Source of the DNA: an uncultured Mucispirillum sp.
GTDB taxonomy: Bacteria; Chrysiogenota; Deferribacteres; Deferribacterales; Mucispirillaceae
Assembly (NCBI GenBank): GCA_945929285.1
Contig: CAMEOC010000070.1
Coordinates: forward strand, 1 to 6,091
Direction: 5' to 3'
DNA length: 6,091 bases
Within the stretch, counting starts at the first letter, position 1; each line of letters starts with the position of its first letter. Below the pieces are notes generated by a model. That model had not been told where the DNA came from, did not search any database, and was given only the letters and a program-made list of their open reading frames with translations. A program made the position numbers and the translations under genes. Shown piece by piece: positions 4,763-6,091 of this stretch.

Positions 4763-6091
4763 ATGGCAGAAATATCATTATTTTTAGAAAGTGTAAGAGA
4801 TGTGGTTTGGGGTGTTCCTATGATAATACTTCTTTTAGGAACTAACCTTTATTTAACATTTAAAACTAAATTTATACAAAAAAAAATACCTTTAGGTATA
4901 AAGCTTTCTATTACAAAAGATGATAATACAAAAGGTGATGTTAGCCAGTTTCAAGCTTTAACCACATCCCTTGCTTCTACCATAGGCACAGGTAATATTA
5001 TTGGTGTGGGAACAGCTGTTTATTTAGGTGGACCAGGTGCAGTTTTCTGGTGCTGGATAACTGGTGTATTTGGTATTGCTACAAAATATGCCGAATCTTT
5101 AATAGGTGTAAAATACAGGGTGCAGTCAAAAGATGGCAGAATGTTAGGCGGAGCTATGTATGCTTTGGAAAGAGGGCTTAACTTAAAATGGCTTGCTATT
5201 GCATTTGCATTTTTTGCCATGTTTGCTTCTTTTGGTATAGGCTGTGCCACACAAATAAATGCTATTGCAGAAGTAATAGATACTAATATGGCATTTTTAG
5301 GAGTGCCTAGAATATATGTTGGAATATTTTTTGGAATATTAACTGCTTTAATAATAATAGGGGGCATAAAATCTATTGCTAAAGTATGTGCCAGTATGGT
5401 TCCATTTATGGCACTTTTTTATATTGCAGGAAGTATTATTATATTAATAATTAATTATGACTATATTATACCTGCTTTAAAATCTATTATTACTTTAGCT
5501 TTTACTCCTGGTTCTGTGGCAGGAGGTTTAACAGGCCAGGGTATAATTATGGCTGCTAAGTTTGGTATTGCAAGGGGGCTTTTTTCCAATGAATCAGGTC
5601 TTGGCTCTGCTCCACTTGTGGCATCAGCTGCTCAAACTAAAAACCCAGTTAGGCAGGCACTGGTTTCTGCAACAGGTACATTTTGGGATACAGTAGTTTT
5701 TTGCTTTGTAACAGGTATTGTTATAGTTTCTACTGTTATGAAATACCCAGAAGTGCATATGATGAACTTTCAAAATGGCGGTCAGATGACAACAGCTGCA
5801 TTTAACCAAATACCATATATTGGCTCATTTATATTAGTTATATCATTAACCATATTTGCATATTCCACCATATTAGGCTGGTCTTATTATGGGGAAAGGT
5901 GTGCAGAATATTTATTTGGTAAAAAAGCTATTATGCCTTATAAAGTAGCATATATTGCAGTATTAATATTAGCACCTGTGCTTGCTTTAGATATGGTTTG
6001 GACAGTGGCGGATATATTAAATGCTTTTATGGCAGTGCCAAATTTAATAGCTGTGCTGCTTTTATCTTCTCAAATAGCAAAAGATACAGCC
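4763..6091 (+). CDS. Sodium:alanine/glycine symporter (AGCS family), 3'-truncated by the window edge
   Basis: This is an inner-membrane carrier that couples sodium entry to uptake of alanine or glycine. Exactly 443 codons are visible with no stop. Family members are usually about 450-480 residues, so only the C-terminus is missing. Hallmarks: SQFQALTTSLASTIGTGNI at 61-79 (the GTGN substrate/sodium region), GGPGAVFWCW at 89-98 (the family signature, with Cys where Met is usual), ATKYAE at 106-111, GGAMYALERGL at 129-139, and RGLFSNESGLGSAP at 271-284. Multiple hydrophobic helices span the rest. The start at 4763 has AGG six bases upstream (4754-4756). An in-frame ATG at 4721 would add 14 residues but has no ribosome binding site and falls in the promoter-like region. 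The gene follows a terminator and a long spacer, so it is transcribed separately from the chemotaxis pair. Alanine versus glycine preference cannot be read from the sequence. Confidence 0.95.
   Translation, partial: MAEISLFLESVRDVVWGVPMIILLLGTNLYLTFKTKFIQKKIPLGIKLSITKDDNTKGDVSQFQALTTSLASTIGTGNIIGVGTAVYLGGPGAVFWCWITGVFGIATKYAESLIGVKYRVQSKDGRMLGGAMYALERGLNLKWLAIAFAFFAMFASFGIGCATQINAIAEVIDTNMAFLGVPRIYVGIFFGILTALIIIGGIKSIAKVCASMVPFMALFYIAGSIIILIINYDYIIPALKSIITLAFTPGSVAGGLTGQGIIMAAKFGIARGLFSNESGLGSAPLVASAAQTKNPVRQALVSATGTFWDTVVFCFVTGIVIVSTVMKYPEVHMMNFQNGGQMTTAAFNQIPYIGSFILVISLTIFAYSTILGWSYYGERCAEYLFGKKAIMPYKVAYIAVLILAPVLALDMVWTVADILNAFMAVPNLIAVLLLSSQIAKDTA

Noticed and set aside
5020..5367. 115-codon and similar minus-strand frames opposite the symporter (also 5624-5809) and opposite the MFS gene (468-650)
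   Set aside because: They lie wholly inside strongly supported + strand membrane-protein genes and have no family resemblance.

Overview
The window is a very AT-rich stretch of bacterial chromosome. All four genes I can support lie on the + strand. They are the 3' part of a multidrug-type MFS exporter (1-1148), a MinD/ParA-family ATPase (1309-2193), a large chemotaxis protein (2204-3946), and the 5' part of a sodium:alanine/glycine symporter (4763 to the window end). The organism is probably a motile, low-GC, Gram-negative-type bacterium. CheZ-type phosphatases and FlhG-like ATPases of this kind fit polarly flagellated Proteobacteria or Deferribacteres-like lineages. A low-GC host-associated member such as Mucispirillum is a guess from composition and family resemblance, not a demonstrated identity.

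The centre of the window is a tight two-gene unit. A -10 box at 1248-1253 precedes the ATPase gene. Ten bases separate the ATPase stop from the ATG of the next gene, whose Shine-Dalgarno overlaps that stop. A strong intrinsic terminator at 3970-4001 closes the unit. The second gene is the most unusual object here. It encodes a 580-residue protein with an N-terminal CheW domain, a long acidic Pro/Ala-rich linker, and a C-terminal CheZ domain that keeps the catalytic Asp and Gln of CheZ. The linker carries a 22-residue motif twice (18 of 22 identical), which resembles the CheY-binding peptides of FliM and CheZ. The architecture suggests a phosphatase that builds itself into the chemoreceptor array through CheW, where it would dephosphorylate CheY-P next to CheA. 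The ATPase could help place this protein, the array or the flagellum at the pole.

Two long A-tracts (A11 and A10) lie in the linker, one just after each motif copy. A one-base slip in either direction at either tract reaches a stop within seven codons and would give a CheW-only product. This is a testable possibility, not a demonstrated mechanism.

Between the terminator and the symporter lies about 760 bases with no gene and roughly 11% G+C by hand count (4021-4680). It contains recurring copies of an ATAATTTATTTCA-type element, one pair of which is identical over 19 bases and recognisably related over about 50. It also has several AT-rich inverted repeats and a plausible promoter for the symporter at its right edge. 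The two flanking transporters show no obvious functional link to the chemotaxis pair.
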